Source of the DNA: an uncultured Roseibium sp.
Lineage (GTDB): Bacteria > Pseudomonadota > Alphaproteobacteria > Rhizobiales > Stappiaceae
Length of the DNA: 64,000 nucleotides
Assembly (NCBI RefSeq): GCF_947494555.1
Contig: NZ_CANLVF010000001.1
Location: 1,736,001-1,800,000, forward strand
Direction of reading: 5' to 3'
The notes beneath the pieces are model-generated. The model ran no database searches and was not told the origin of the DNA. It saw only the letters and a list, made by a program, of their open reading frames with translations. The number at the start of each line of letters is the position of its first letter. The stretch's first letter is position 1. Made by a program: the position numbers and the translations under genes. Shown here in pieces: positions 9,892 through 18,195 of this stretch.

Positions 9892-10105
9892 GCGAAATCG
9901 TTTCCTGATTGAAAAATCGGGCCTATTTGATGGAGCAAATGCGGCGAAAGCGAGTTGAAGAGATGAGCTATGCGTCTTGTGCTTGTGACTGCTTCAGGAG
10001 CCCGGCTCCTGCCTCCCGGCGTACCCCTCCACCCTTAGTGCACTGGACAAGTTTTCTGCGAAAAGATAAGGCTACCTTACTTTCTGAAATTCGAGTCCAT
10101 TTCAA

Positions 10106-10867
10106 ATGACTGTTCCTGAGGGAACCGAGCAATCGAATCTGCCTGAAGATCCGCCCAAATCCGGCAGAGAGTGGTTTCTGCTGGGTGCACGTGCAGCCAT
10201 ATCAATCCCGGCCCTGATCCTCACTGCGGCCTTTGTCGGGTTTGCAGGACTGGCACGGGAGACCGGCCTGTCGCTTGCAGAAACCCTTGCAATGACCGGT
10301 TTCATCTGGGCGCTGCCCTCCATCGTCGTTTTGACCGGAGCGCTTTCGTCAGGCATGGGGCTGATCCCTGCGTCCATTGCCGTGGCGCTTGCCTCCGTTC
10401 GTCTCATGCCGATGACGATGGCCCTGATGCCCATGGTGAAGGTTCCTGGAAAGACCAAGAACTGGCATCTCTTGATTGCCTCGCATTTTGTGGCCGTCAC
10501 CGCCTGGGTGTTCGCCATGCGTACCCTTCCGGAACTCCCGCGCGAGGCGCGCCTTCCTTATTTTACCGGGTTCGGTTCTGCCGTGACGTCGTTCGTCTTC
10601 TGCATGACCGGGATTGCCTATCTGGCGGTTGAACGGCTGCCCGATGTCGTTGCCGGTGCGCTGGTGCTGCTGACGCCGGTCTATTTCCTCTGTTCGCTCT
10701 GGGGCGCGGCGCGCCTGAACGTCGACAAGGCGGCGATGGTGGTCGGTCTTGTGCTTGGGCCCTTGTTCTTCCTCTATCTACCGGGCCTTGATCTGCTCTG
10801 GACAGGGTTGATTGGCGGCACTGTGACATTCTTCGGAATGAAGATCTTCCGCGGAGGCCTGTCATGA
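10106..10867 (+). CDS. AzlC family branched-chain amino acid exporter, large subunit
   Basis: A 253-residue inner-membrane protein with about six hydrophobic segments. The N-terminal pattern (GARAAISIPALILTAAFVGFAGLARETGLSLAETLAMTGFIWALPSIVV) and the following SVRLMPMTMALMPM segment are typical of AzlC, the large subunit of the two-component exporter of branched-chain amino acids and their analogues. It overlaps the AzlD-like gene by four bases (ATGA), so the two subunits are translationally coupled. The substrate in this organism is inferred from family membership only. No dedicated regulator gene lies next to it. Confidence 0.85.
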   Translation: MTVPEGTEQSNLPEDPPKSGREWFLLGARAAISIPALILTAAFVGFAGLARETGLSLAETLAMTGFIWALPSIVVLTGALSSGMGLIPASIAVALASVRLMPMTMALMPMVKVPGKTKNWHLLIASHFVAVTAWVFAMRTLPELPREARLPYFTGFGSAVTSFVFCMTGIAYLAVERLPDVVAGALVLLTPVYFLCSLWGAARLNVDKAAMVVGLVLGPLFFLYLPGLDLLWTGLIGGTVTFFGMKIFRGGLS

Positions 10868-11226
10868 GTGGTGACGTCATGATGGATACCTGGTGGTGGC
10901 CTTATGTGATGATCCTGGTCGCAGGTTGGCTGGCGACGGATGTGTGGCGCTGGATCGGCGTCTTTGCCAGCGGGCGCTTGCGCGAAGACAGCGAGCTGCT
11001 GATCTGGGTGCGCTGCGTGGCGACGGCGCTGGTTGCCGGCCTTATCTCCAAACTGATCCTGTTCCCGCAAGGGATCCTGGGGGAAACACCCATGTGGCTG
11101 CGTATCGCTGCTGCGTGTGCCGGTTTTGGGGCCTTTTTCCTGTCCCGGCAGAAGGTCATTGTCGGCGTACTGGCCGCCGAAGCCTTTTTGATCGGTGGCT
11201 GGTGGCTGGTTGATAGGGTAGGCTAG
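10864..11226 (+). CDS. AzlD family small subunit of the exporter
   Basis: A 120-residue membrane protein with about four transmembrane segments (WWPYVMILVAGWLATDVWRWIGVF, LIWVRCVATALVAGLI, MWLRIAAACAGFGAFFL, VLAAEAFLIGGWWLV). Its size, its position and its ATGA overlap with the AzlC gene identify it as the AzlD-type partner. The AzlD sequence signature itself is weak, as is common in this family. Confidence 0.8.
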   Translation: MSGDVMMDTWWWPYVMILVAGWLATDVWRWIGVFASGRLREDSELLIWVRCVATALVAGLISKLILFPQGILGETPMWLRIAAACAGFGAFFLSRQKVIVGVLAAEAFLIGGWWLVDRVG

Positions 11227-11260
11227 ATATCGACTGTCTCACCGAGCACTGGAGAGTGAC

Positions 11261-11911
11261 ATGGCAGAACAGGTCGAACTCTTTTACGCGCCCCAGACCC
11301 GTGCAACGGGTGTTCGTGTTCTCCTGGAAGAACTCGGCGCGCCGTACACCTTGAATGTCCTGAACGTCAAACTGGGCGAAAACCGGCAACCCGGTTTTTT
11401 GAAACTGAATCCTGCGGGTAAGGTTCCAACAGTCCGGTGCGGCGATGCCGTCGTCACGGAGCAGGTCGCCATCTATCTCTACTTGGCGGATCTTTTTCCG
11501 GAAAGAGGGCTCACGCCAGGTCTGGACGACCCGTTGCGCGGGCCTTACCTGCGCTGGTTCGTCTATGTGGCATCGTGTTTCGAACCGGCATTGGTGGACA
11601 GGGCGCTCAAGCGGGAAGAGCCGCCGCAGTCCATGTCACCCTATGGCAGTTTTGATACGGTCATGGAGAACATGCGTGCGCAACTGGCGGGCAAGACTTT
11701 TGTTCTTGGTGAGAGCATCACCGCACTGGATGTCCTTTGGGCGATGGGTCTGAGATGGGGCATGATGTTCGGCATTGTGCCCGAATTCGATGAATTCAAA
11801 GAATACACAGCCCGCTTCTTCGAGCGACCTGCGGCCGTGAAGGTTCTTCAGGAAGATCAGAACCTTGCAAAAGAGCAAGAAGAAGCGGCAACCGCAGCGG
11901 GTATTGCCTGA
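11261..11911 (+). CDS. glutathione S-transferase family protein
   Basis: A 216-residue cytosolic protein. The N-terminal thioredoxin-like domain reads VELFYAPQTRATGVRVLLEELGAPYTL, then NPAGKVPTV (cis-Pro before beta strand 3) and EQVAIYLYLADLFPE, where many GSTs have E-S at the glutathione site; here Ser is replaced by Gln. The C-terminal half is the all-helical GST domain, including ITALDVLWAMGLRW (the conserved N-capping S/T-x-x-D motif). It probably conjugates or reduces small electrophiles with glutathione; the substrate cannot be told. It follows the AzlCD pair by 34 bp and may be co-transcribed. Confidence 0.88.
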   Translation: MAEQVELFYAPQTRATGVRVLLEELGAPYTLNVLNVKLGENRQPGFLKLNPAGKVPTVRCGDAVVTEQVAIYLYLADLFPERGLTPGLDDPLRGPYLRWFVYVASCFEPALVDRALKREEPPQSMSPYGSFDTVMENMRAQLAGKTFVLGESITALDVLWAMGLRWGMMFGIVPEFDEFKEYTARFFERPAAVKVLQEDQNLAKEQEEAATAAGIA

Positions 11912-11930
11912 CGCTCAGACTTTCGGCTCA

Positions 11931-12434
11931 TCAGGCCACTGCAACACTGAGCGGTTCGGCACTCACGATCCATGGCTTTCGAACGCAGGAAATTATCGCC
12001 TGGACCGTATATGGCTGATAGTCGTCGGCAAGGTCGCAATCAAGCCACTTGCCGTCATCCTCGACCTGACCTTTCTCAAGGCAGTCGAAATAAAGGTCGC
12101 ACCACGCACCATAAGACGTTCGCAATATGGTTTTCTCGGGGACTTCCAGCTCCAGCGTGATGTAATCGGATTGGGCCAACTCGTGATCGGACAAAAGCAT
12201 TGCTGCGAGCAGATCCAGTTCCTCGGGCTCAGCTTCGAACGTCCAGACTGGTGGCGTCAGACTTTGAGACAGGCCGATATTGCATAGGTGTTCGCTGACA
12301 AACTCATACGCGACGCGATGATTGCCGCGCACACCGGTTCCCTCCCATGTGGGCACGTAGCATCCGTCCTCGTCGAAAAGTTCCATCATGCACGCCTTCT
12401 GGAATGTGAACAGGCGAGCAGTGTCCTTGGGCAT
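11931..12434 (-). CDS. hypothetical protein, possibly DUF3841-like
   Basis: A 167-residue acidic, cytosolic protein with no signal or membrane segment. The pattern LFTFQKACMMELFDEDGCYVP, then PPVWTF and YITLELEVPEKTILRTSYGAWCDLYFDCL recalls DUF3841 proteins (an 'x-W/F-T-x-Q' start, 'P-x-W-x-x' and 'h-E-V-P-E' strands), but the match is from memory and weak. It lies convergent to the GST gene and upstream of, and in line with, the HIT gene on the same strand. No function proposed. Confidence 0.6.
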   Translation of the reverse strand: MPKDTARLFTFQKACMMELFDEDGCYVPTWEGTGVRGNHRVAYEFVSEHLCNIGLSQSLTPPVWTFEAEPEELDLLAAMLLSDHELAQSDYITLELEVPEKTILRTSYGAWCDLYFDCLEKGQVEDDGKWLDCDLADDYQPYTVQAIISCVRKPWIVSAEPLSVAVA

Positions 12435-12454
12435 CGGGTGTTCGGGCGTCTGAT

Positions 12455-12883
12455 TTAGTCGAGCGCAGCTCGAATTTGATCCGCCTGTTCGGCGAGGAGA
12501 TCGTTGTCCGCCATCTCTCCGGTATGCGGTTTCAGCGACACGCCTTCGAACCGCGGAATGATGTGGACGTGTGTGTGAAAGACCACCTGTCCGCCTGCTG
12601 GTTCGGAAAACTGCTGAATGGTCGTTCCGTCCGCGCCGAATGCCTTGACGACGGTGCGCGCCATTTTCTGGACGGTTGCCATGACCGCATTCAGATCCAC
12701 AGGTTCAATGTCGAAAATGTTTCTGGAAGGTGCTTTCGGGATCACCAGAATGTGCCCGTCGCCACGGGGCATAATGTCCATGATAACCAGCGTCTTTTCA
12801 TCTTCGAATACCTTGTGGCTCGGAAGCTCTCCACGCAGGATTTTGGCAAAGACGTTCTGGTCGTCATAGGCTGGTGTAGACAT
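12455..12883 (-). CDS. HIT family nucleotide-binding protein
   Basis: A 142-residue histidine triad protein. It contains DQNVFAKILRGELPSHKVFEDE, the usual start of the HINT branch, and the catalytic triad HTHVHIIPR near residue 100, which fits H-x-H-x-H. Members hydrolyse nucleoside phosphoramidates such as AMP-lysine. I use the ATG ending at 12883; an upstream ATG would add 39 residues with no family resemblance, while this one has AGGA 11 bases ahead. Cytosolic; not clearly part of an operon. Confidence 0.9.
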   Translation of the reverse strand: MSTPAYDDQNVFAKILRGELPSHKVFEDEKTLVIMDIMPRGDGHILVIPKAPSRNIFDIEPVDLNAVMATVQKMARTVVKAFGADGTTIQQFSEPAGGQVVFHTHVHIIPRFEGVSLKPHTGEMADNDLLAEQADQIRAALD

Positions 12884-13013
12884 GCAGTGCTGTTCCTGTG
12901 TGCGCGCGCGAATAGGGTGGCCCGAAGGCCGGTTGCCGGAGACTAGTCGCACACGGCAGAAAAGGGCAAGAAAGAAGTGCGCCGGTCCAGGCCGGCGCAA
13001 TTTCCTTTATGGC

Positions 13014-16000
13014 TTAGGCTGCATCTCGAAACATATCAGGATCGTTCACCAGCTTCGTAACTCCTGCAAAGTCAATCTTTCCCGATCCCAACACAGGAAC
13101 AGCGGGGACTGTTCTGACTTCTGCCGGGATCATCAGATCCTGAGCGCCACGCGCCTTGGCGACCTCCAGAAAGTCCGCACGATTGGCGGTCGGGCATTCG
13201 GTGATAAGGATCAGTTTTTCACCTTTGCGCGGATCCTTGACGGCGGCGACTGCCGACAGATGCTCCGGCCAGACCTGACCTGCAATGGCCTCGACGGCGG
13301 CCAGGGACACCATTTCACCACCGATCTTTGCAAAGCGTTTCGCGCGCCCCTTGATGGTGATGTAGCCTTCCTCGTCGACATCAACGATGTCGCCAGTGTC
13401 ATGCCAGCCATCGACAAGCGGCTCGATCACACCCGGATTGTCGGATTTCAGATAACCGACCATCACATTTGGGCCCGATACGAACAGCCGGCCGCCTGTT
13501 TCGACACCCGGTACAGGCTCGAGACGCGCGGTCATGCCCGGCATCAGTTTGCCGACCGTACCCGGCTTGTTGAACATCGGTGTGTTGATCGCGATGACCG
13601 GCGCGGTTTCGGTGACCCCATAGCCCTCCAGGACCCGCAAGCCGAACTTTTCCATGTAGGTATGGCGGGTGGAAGGTTTGACAGGTTCCGCACCGGCGAA
13701 GCAATAACGCAGCGAACGGAAGTCATAGGCATGGGCAACACGTGCATAACCGTTCAGGAACGTGTCCGTGCCGAACAGGATCGTCGCGTTGGACGAGTAG
13801 ATCAGCTCCGGAATGATCCGGTAATGCAACGGAGAAGGATAGAGATAGGTTGGTACTCCCGAGATCAGCGGCAGGATCGTACCCGTCGTAAGGCCGAACG
13901 AGTGAAACATCGGCAGAACGTTGAAGACCTTGTCGGATGGCGAAAAGTCGATCCGCGCAGCTGCCTGTGTGGCATTGGCCAGAATGTTCTTGTGCGTCAA
14001 CACAACGCCTTTCGGTGTGCCTTCCGAACCGGACGTGAACAAGATGATGGCCGTATCGCTTCCGGTACGCCGGATGATCGGGCGTTTGCGGAATGCCAGC
14101 CCTCTAATCTTGTCCAGAAGCCCGATTTCCTTGCGCAGCTCATCCAGCCAGATGAAGTCTACATGCGGCTCGAGACCTTCGACCAATGCCTCGAGCTTTG
14201 CCTGCTTGATGAATGTGCGAGACGAGAGGATCGTCCTGACCTGCGCCGTCCGGCATGCGGACAGCACGTTTTCCTGACCAGCAGTGAAGTTGATCATGGC
14301 CGGGACCTTGCCGGCCGACATTGCGGCAAGAACCGTTACCGCCGAGCCGTTGGCATTCGGTAACATGATACCGACCGTTTCCTCGGCCGCGGTCAACTTC
14401 AAGATCTTGCGGCCCAGCACCGAGACCCCTGTCAGGAGCTTTCCGTAACTCAGTGTCCCGGAAAGTGGATCTTCCAGGGCAACCTCCGACAGGCCGCGCT
14501 CGTTCGCCGTTGCGATGACCTGGTCCAGAATGGTTTGGTCTTCGGCAAGGCTTGTCTCGAACATAAGGTCCGACATCACCTCGTAGAGCTCGCTGCCGGC
14601 AGCTGCTCGGCGTTTGCGGCCTTTGAGGTCGTCCGGCAATTCCAGTTTTCTCGGTTCCATGATGGTTACCCTCACTTTCGGGAACAGGCTTTTGCGGATC
14701 TGCGATGGGTTGAGGTAGGAAAATGGCGTCTTTTCGAGACCGTCGATGCGGATCGGTACGATCATCGCGCCGGTCTTGTCGGCAACCATGGCGGCGCCGT
14801 CATAAACTTTCATGAGCGAGCCGGTGACGGTCAGGCGGCCTTCGGGGAAAATCACCATCGGTTCCCCGGAGTTCACAACCTTGATCAGCGAGCGCGTTGC
14901 CATTGGCTTGGCCGGATTGATCGGCAGGGCGTTTGCCAGATGCAGGAACGGGCGCACCCACCAGCGTTTCGCGATTTCATAATCGACGGCAAAGGTCGGC
15001 ACTCTCTCCGTCAGAGTGAGAGCGAGACCGGCATCAAGCAGGGAGACGTGATTGAGCGCAAGGATCGGCGCATCGCCCGCTTTTTCCAGGTTTTCCAGCC
15101 CTTCGATCTCAACGCGGAAGAAGGCACGGTAAAGGAAGGATACTGCATCTCTGAGCGGGTTGGTCGGAAGGCCCCTGAACATAAGCAGAGCAGCGACGAG
15201 ATTGAGAGCGCCGAGGACAATCATGATCATGGGAACGGAGAAACCGGCCGCCTGTGCCCCTGCCAGCAGCACGCCACCCGCAGTCATGATTGCAGCACCC
15301 AATGCATTTGCGCCCGCAATGCGCCGGGCGCGCGTTTCAGGAGCTGCCCAGGTTTGAAGCGCGGTAAATGTCGGGACGACCAGAAGCGCGCCGGAAATGG
15401 CAAGGCCGGACATATCGATCGTCAGTCGCAAAACACCGTCTGCGTGCAGGAATGCCAGTAGACTTTCATGCGAAGCCGCGATTGAGACGGTTGAGAGCGT
15501 CCAAGCGATATCCAGACAAAACAGAGCCATCAGCAATGTGCCGATGGGGGCCGGAAGAAGGTTCACACGGCCTGCGGAAACCCAGGCTGCCAATGCCGAT
15601 CCGATGCCGATCGAGACGGCGAAAACGGTCAGAAAGTAAGTCACAGCTTGTTCGTGACCGTTCAGGATGTCCTTCACAATGAGAGGCAATAGCGCAAGGA
15701 CCATCGCACCAATCAGCCAGAACCAGGCGTTCATCAGAGCGACGCGGAACAGACGACTGTCTTTGGCGAGGTCGGACAAGATGCGCCATGTGGAGGTGAC
15801 GATGTTGTAGTCGATTTTCAGATCGGGCGCCGCCGGCCAAGCATGGGGGATCTGGCGGCTGGACGCGTAGCAAGCCAATGCCAGCGCGATCATGACGGGC
15901 ACAAACACCCCGACAGGCGCACTCGTTGCAAACACCAAGCCTGCGGAGATGGTGCCGCCGAGGATTGCGAGAAAGGTTCCGGATTCAACCCAGGCATTTG

Positions 16001-16439
16001 CGCGCGGCACTTCGGAGGCTGCGACATGTTCCGGTATCAGTCCGTATTTGACCGGGCTGAACAAAGCCGACATCGCGCCGAAGAGGAAGAGAGCGGCAAA
16101 GAGTACGGGGAGGGAAGAGAGCATCATTCCAACAGCAGCCAGAAGCGCGCCGCCAATTTCCGCACCCTTCGTGATCCGCGCCACTTTCGACTTGTCGAAT
16201 TTGTCGGCGAGTTCTCCGCCGAGTGCCGACAGAAAGAGGTAGGGTGAAATGAACACGGCTCCGGCAGCTGCAATCAGCACACCGGCATCGCCGCTTTGTG
16301 TTCCGGTCGATGAAATTTGAAACAGCAGAAGGAAGACCAGAGCGTTCTTCAGAAAGTTGTCATTGAACGCGGAGAAGAACTGGGTCCAGAACAGCGGCGC
16401 GAACCGGCGCGAGACAATAAGGGGCTTACTCAATTTCAC
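13014..16439 (-). CDS. acyl-[ACP]:phospholipid O-acyltransferase, LplT-PlsC-ligase fusion
   Basis: A 1141-residue three-domain protein. Residues about 1-430 form a 12-helix MFS transporter like the lysophospholipid flippase LplT (FFSAFNDNFLKNALVF at the start). Residues about 440-630 form a PlsC acyltransferase with NHVSLLD near 462 and FPEGRLT near 535. Residues about 650-1141 form an AMP-forming acyl-ACP synthetase with TSGSEGTPKG near 801 and GVTETAP and HDTGD motifs. E. coli splits the same functions between LplT and Aas. The fused enzyme should import 2-acyl-lysophospholipids across the inner membrane and re-acylate them. All active-site motifs are intact. Confidence 0.92.
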   Translation of the reverse strand: MKLSKPLIVSRRFAPLFWTQFFSAFNDNFLKNALVFLLLFQISSTGTQSGDAGVLIAAAGAVFISPYLFLSALGGELADKFDKSKVARITKGAEIGGALLAAVGMMLSSLPVLFAALFLFGAMSALFSPVKYGLIPEHVAASEVPRANAWVESGTFLAILGGTISAGLVFATSAPVGVFVPVMIALALACYASSRQIPHAWPAAPDLKIDYNIVTSTWRILSDLAKDSRLFRVALMNAWFWLIGAMVLALLPLIVKDILNGHEQAVTYFLTVFAVSIGIGSALAAWVSAGRVNLLPAPIGTLLMALFCLDIAWTLSTVSIAASHESLLAFLHADGVLRLTIDMSGLAISGALLVVPTFTALQTWAAPETRARRIAGANALGAAIMTAGGVLLAGAQAAGFSVPMIMIVLGALNLVAALLMFRGLPTNPLRDAVSFLYRAFFRVEIEGLENLEKAGDAPILALNHVSLLDAGLALTLTERVPTFAVDYEIAKRWWVRPFLHLANALPINPAKPMATRSLIKVVNSGEPMVIFPEGRLTVTGSLMKVYDGAAMVADKTGAMIVPIRIDGLEKTPFSYLNPSQIRKSLFPKVRVTIMEPRKLELPDDLKGRKRRAAAGSELYEVMSDLMFETSLAEDQTILDQVIATANERGLSEVALEDPLSGTLSYGKLLTGVSVLGRKILKLTAAEETVGIMLPNANGSAVTVLAAMSAGKVPAMINFTAGQENVLSACRTAQVRTILSSRTFIKQAKLEALVEGLEPHVDFIWLDELRKEIGLLDKIRGLAFRKRPIIRRTGSDTAIILFTSGSEGTPKGVVLTHKNILANATQAAARIDFSPSDKVFNVLPMFHSFGLTTGTILPLISGVPTYLYPSPLHYRIIPELIYSSNATILFGTDTFLNGYARVAHAYDFRSLRYCFAGAEPVKPSTRHTYMEKFGLRVLEGYGVTETAPVIAINTPMFNKPGTVGKLMPGMTARLEPVPGVETGGRLFVSGPNVMVGYLKSDNPGVIEPLVDGWHDTGDIVDVDEEGYITIKGRAKRFAKIGGEMVSLAAVEAIAGQVWPEHLSAVAAVKDPRKGEKLILITECPTANRADFLEVAKARGAQDLMIPAEVRTVPAVPVLGSGKIDFAGVTKLVNDPDMFRDAA

Positions 16440-16487
16440 CTCCTTCCAGGCGGCCCTTTAGAGCCACCCGGGAACTAAGATTGAAAA

Positions 16488-16769
16488 TCAGGACTGATCG
16501 GTGCCGTTGATGTCCAGCAGCAGCTTTTCGGTCTTGGCGTCTTCGAGGCGGTTGTGAAGCTTTTCCGACTCGTCCTTGTCGCGGAGCGTCTTGGTGAGCG
16601 TTACCGATGTATGCACGAGCATGATTGCGGACATTGTGTAGAAGCCCTTGGCCGAAAAACTGGCCTCGAGGTTGTAAATACCCAGAGCCATCATCACCGC
16701 GGCGACACCGAAACTGACCCAGGTGAAAATAACCCAGTTGTGTGAGTGCTTTACGAGTGAATCCTGCAT
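16488..16769 (-). CDS. YiaA/YiaB-type two-helix inner membrane protein
   Basis: A 93-residue protein with two hydrophobic segments (NWVIFTWVSFGVAAVMMALGIYNL and KGFYTMSAIMLVHTSVTLTKTLRD) that match the YiaAB two-helix domain. A charged C-terminal tail follows. The start ending at 16769 has AGGA about 9 bases upstream; the longer frame adds 41 unlikely residues. It begins 13 bp after the PspA-like gene stop and is surely in the same transcript. YiaA-like proteins are linked to envelope stress, but their role is not known. Confidence 0.8.
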   Translation of the reverse strand: MQDSLVKHSHNWVIFTWVSFGVAAVMMALGIYNLEASFSAKGFYTMSAIMLVHTSVTLTKTLRDKDESEKLHNRLEDAKTEKLLLDINGTDQS

Positions 16770-16782
16770 GTGTCTTTCCTTT

Positions 16783-17481
16783 CTACTTGTCTGTTTCGAT
16801 GAGAAGGGGAAGTTCAGACCTGATCCGTTCGAGCACGTCATTTGCGCGCACGCGCACCGGTGCGCCGCAATCGGCTTCCGCCAGTTTTTCAATGACGGCT
16901 TGTGGCTGATCTACGGGCGCAAGTTCGGCGTAAGCCTGATCTGCCAGAAACCCATTTTCCTGCCGTTCAAGAATGTCTTCCAATTGATCTTCAGCCCTTG
17001 TCAGTGCTGACTGACCGGCAGCCGAACCAAGCGACTGCGCTTTGTGAATCTGCTGGCGCACTGCGGCGGTACGTTCTCCGCGCTTGAGAGCGCGCAATCT
17101 GCCCTGCGCGCGATGAAGCTGATCGGTCAAAGCGACAAGGTCTTCGTCGAAGCGTTTGATTGCGGTTTCAAGCTCGGACTTCTCGTCCTCCAGCACCGCG
17201 ATCGTCTCGGCAGCCTCGAAGGCGAGGGTGTCGACACCCTTCAGCAAGGCGATACGGGCCCGGTTTTCCAGGTCTTCAACCGATGCAGAAATCTGTTTGA
17301 GACGGTTGCGATCCTGCTGCTGCTCCGCCTTGGCTTTTGCAAGCGCTGCCTGGGCTGCCCGAACAGAGGCCGCGGCGTCGCGCAGGTTCCAGCCAAGCGA
17401 GGCGAGGGACGGTTGATGTGAATTCGTGTCGGCACTTGCATCCAGCAGCGCCTTTAGGTGCGAAACAAGCGGCTCGAACAT
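16783..17481 (-). CDS. PspA/IM30-like coiled-coil protein
   Basis: A 232-residue, largely alpha-helical protein. Its long coiled coil (about residues 30-165, AASVRAAQAALAKAKAEQQQ and following heptads) resembles PspA/IM30, the peripheral membrane protein that stabilises damaged inner membranes and, in E. coli, restrains the phage-shock activator PspF. The sequence match is loose, so the family call is moderate. GGAGG lies just ahead of the ATG. Its start is 15 bp from a perfect palindrome in the shared promoter region with the TetR gene, so it is probably repressed by that protein. The YiaA-like gene follows 13 bp downstream. Confidence 0.7.
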   Translation of the reverse strand: MFEPLVSHLKALLDASADTNSHQPSLASLGWNLRDAAASVRAAQAALAKAKAEQQQDRNRLKQISASVEDLENRARIALLKGVDTLAFEAAETIAVLEDEKSELETAIKRFDEDLVALTDQLHRAQGRLRALKRGERTAAVRQQIHKAQSLGSAAGQSALTRAEDQLEDILERQENGFLADQAYAELAPVDQPQAVIEKLAEADCGAPVRVRANDVLERIRSELPLLIETDK

Positions 17482-17495
17482 TTTTCCTCCAAAAG

Positions 17496-17508
17496 TGAAC
17501 TCGGTTCA
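17496..17508. promoter_or_regulatory. TetR operator 1 (pspA-proximal)
   Basis: Palindrome TGAACTCGGTTCA, arms TGAAC/GTTCA with a 3-base centre, 14 bp upstream of the PspA-like gene. It shares both arms with the second palindrome at 17553-17565. Confidence 0.7.
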
Positions 17509-17552
17509 TTATTTGACAAAGCCACATCAAATGCGGTAGGTCAAGAAAAAAA

Positions 17553-17565
17553 TGAACTGAGTTCA
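17553..17565. promoter_or_regulatory. TetR operator 2 (tetR-proximal)
   Basis: Perfect palindrome TGAACTGAGTTCA, 23 bp upstream of the TetR gene. It matches operator 1 at nearly every position and carries similar A/T flanks (AAAATGAACT, AGTTCACTTTT). It probably gives autoregulation plus control of the divergent PspA-like gene. The TTGACA at 17513-17518 between the two could be a -35 box. Confidence 0.72.
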
Positions 17566-17588
17566 CTTTTGAGTGCAGGATATGATTA

Positions 17589-18179
17589 ATGACGGGACGA
17601 CAGAAGGCGAAAAGCGAAGAGACCCAAAGACGGGTACTGGAGGCAGCGATCAGCGCGGTCGAGACCGGAGGCATGGAAGCCGTTCAAATCCGCAAGATTG
17701 CGGCGCAAGCCGGTTATTCGGTCGGTTCTGTCTACAAACACTATGAGGATCAGGACGCCCTGATTGCGGCAGTCGATACCGTAACGCTGGGCCGGATCAA
17801 GGCTTCGATGTCAGAGGCTGTCGACGGGATCGAAGACCCAATAGAACAACTGAAGGCGCTCGCGCGTACCTATCTGGCGTTCGCCCGGAACCATCGCAAC
17901 TTGTGGAAGACGCTGTTTACGCATCAGTTGCCTGAAGGGCGGGAGACACCCGAGAGCCATATCCAGGGTACCGTCAATCTGCTTGCCTTTATCGCAGGGC
18001 CGTTGAAACAGCTAGATCCGGGCTTAGACGACACGAAGCTCTCCGTTCGAACGCGGACATGCTTTGCGGCGCTTCATGGGCTTGTGGCCATCAGTCTTGA
18101 AGAGCGCTTTGTCGGTCTGCCGGACGACGAGATGGATCGCGAGATGATGTTCCTGGTCGAGAGACTGGCCGGCAAGTGA
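17589..18179 (+). CDS. TetR/AcrR family transcriptional regulator
   Basis: A 196-residue repressor. Residues about 8-55 form the helix-turn-helix domain (ETQRRVLEAAISAVETGG, then IRKIAAQAGYSVGSVYKHYEDQDAL, with the typical K-H-Y-x-x-K/Q-D end). The rest is the ligand-binding helical domain, with KTLFTHQLPEGRE and a C-terminal helix. It is divergent from the PspA-like/YiaA-like pair. Two palindromes in the 107-bp gap make it the likely repressor of that pair and of itself. The inducer is unknown, but membrane-active compounds would fit its targets. Confidence 0.88.
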   Translation: MTGRQKAKSEETQRRVLEAAISAVETGGMEAVQIRKIAAQAGYSVGSVYKHYEDQDALIAAVDTVTLGRIKASMSEAVDGIEDPIEQLKALARTYLAFARNHRNLWKTLFTHQLPEGRETPESHIQGTVNLLAFIAGPLKQLDPGLDDTKLSVRTRTCFAALHGLVAISLEERFVGLPDDEMDREMMFLVERLAGK

Positions 18180-18195
18180 ACCGGCCACTCCTGGC

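Noticed and set aside
9909..10109. small open frame before azlC
   Set aside because: Low-complexity, Cys/Ser/Pro-rich, overlapping the azlC start without a family match.
12882..14363. 493-codon open frame on the plus strand
   Set aside because: Antisense to the LplT-PlsC-ligase gene, with Arg/His-rich composition typical of shadow frames.
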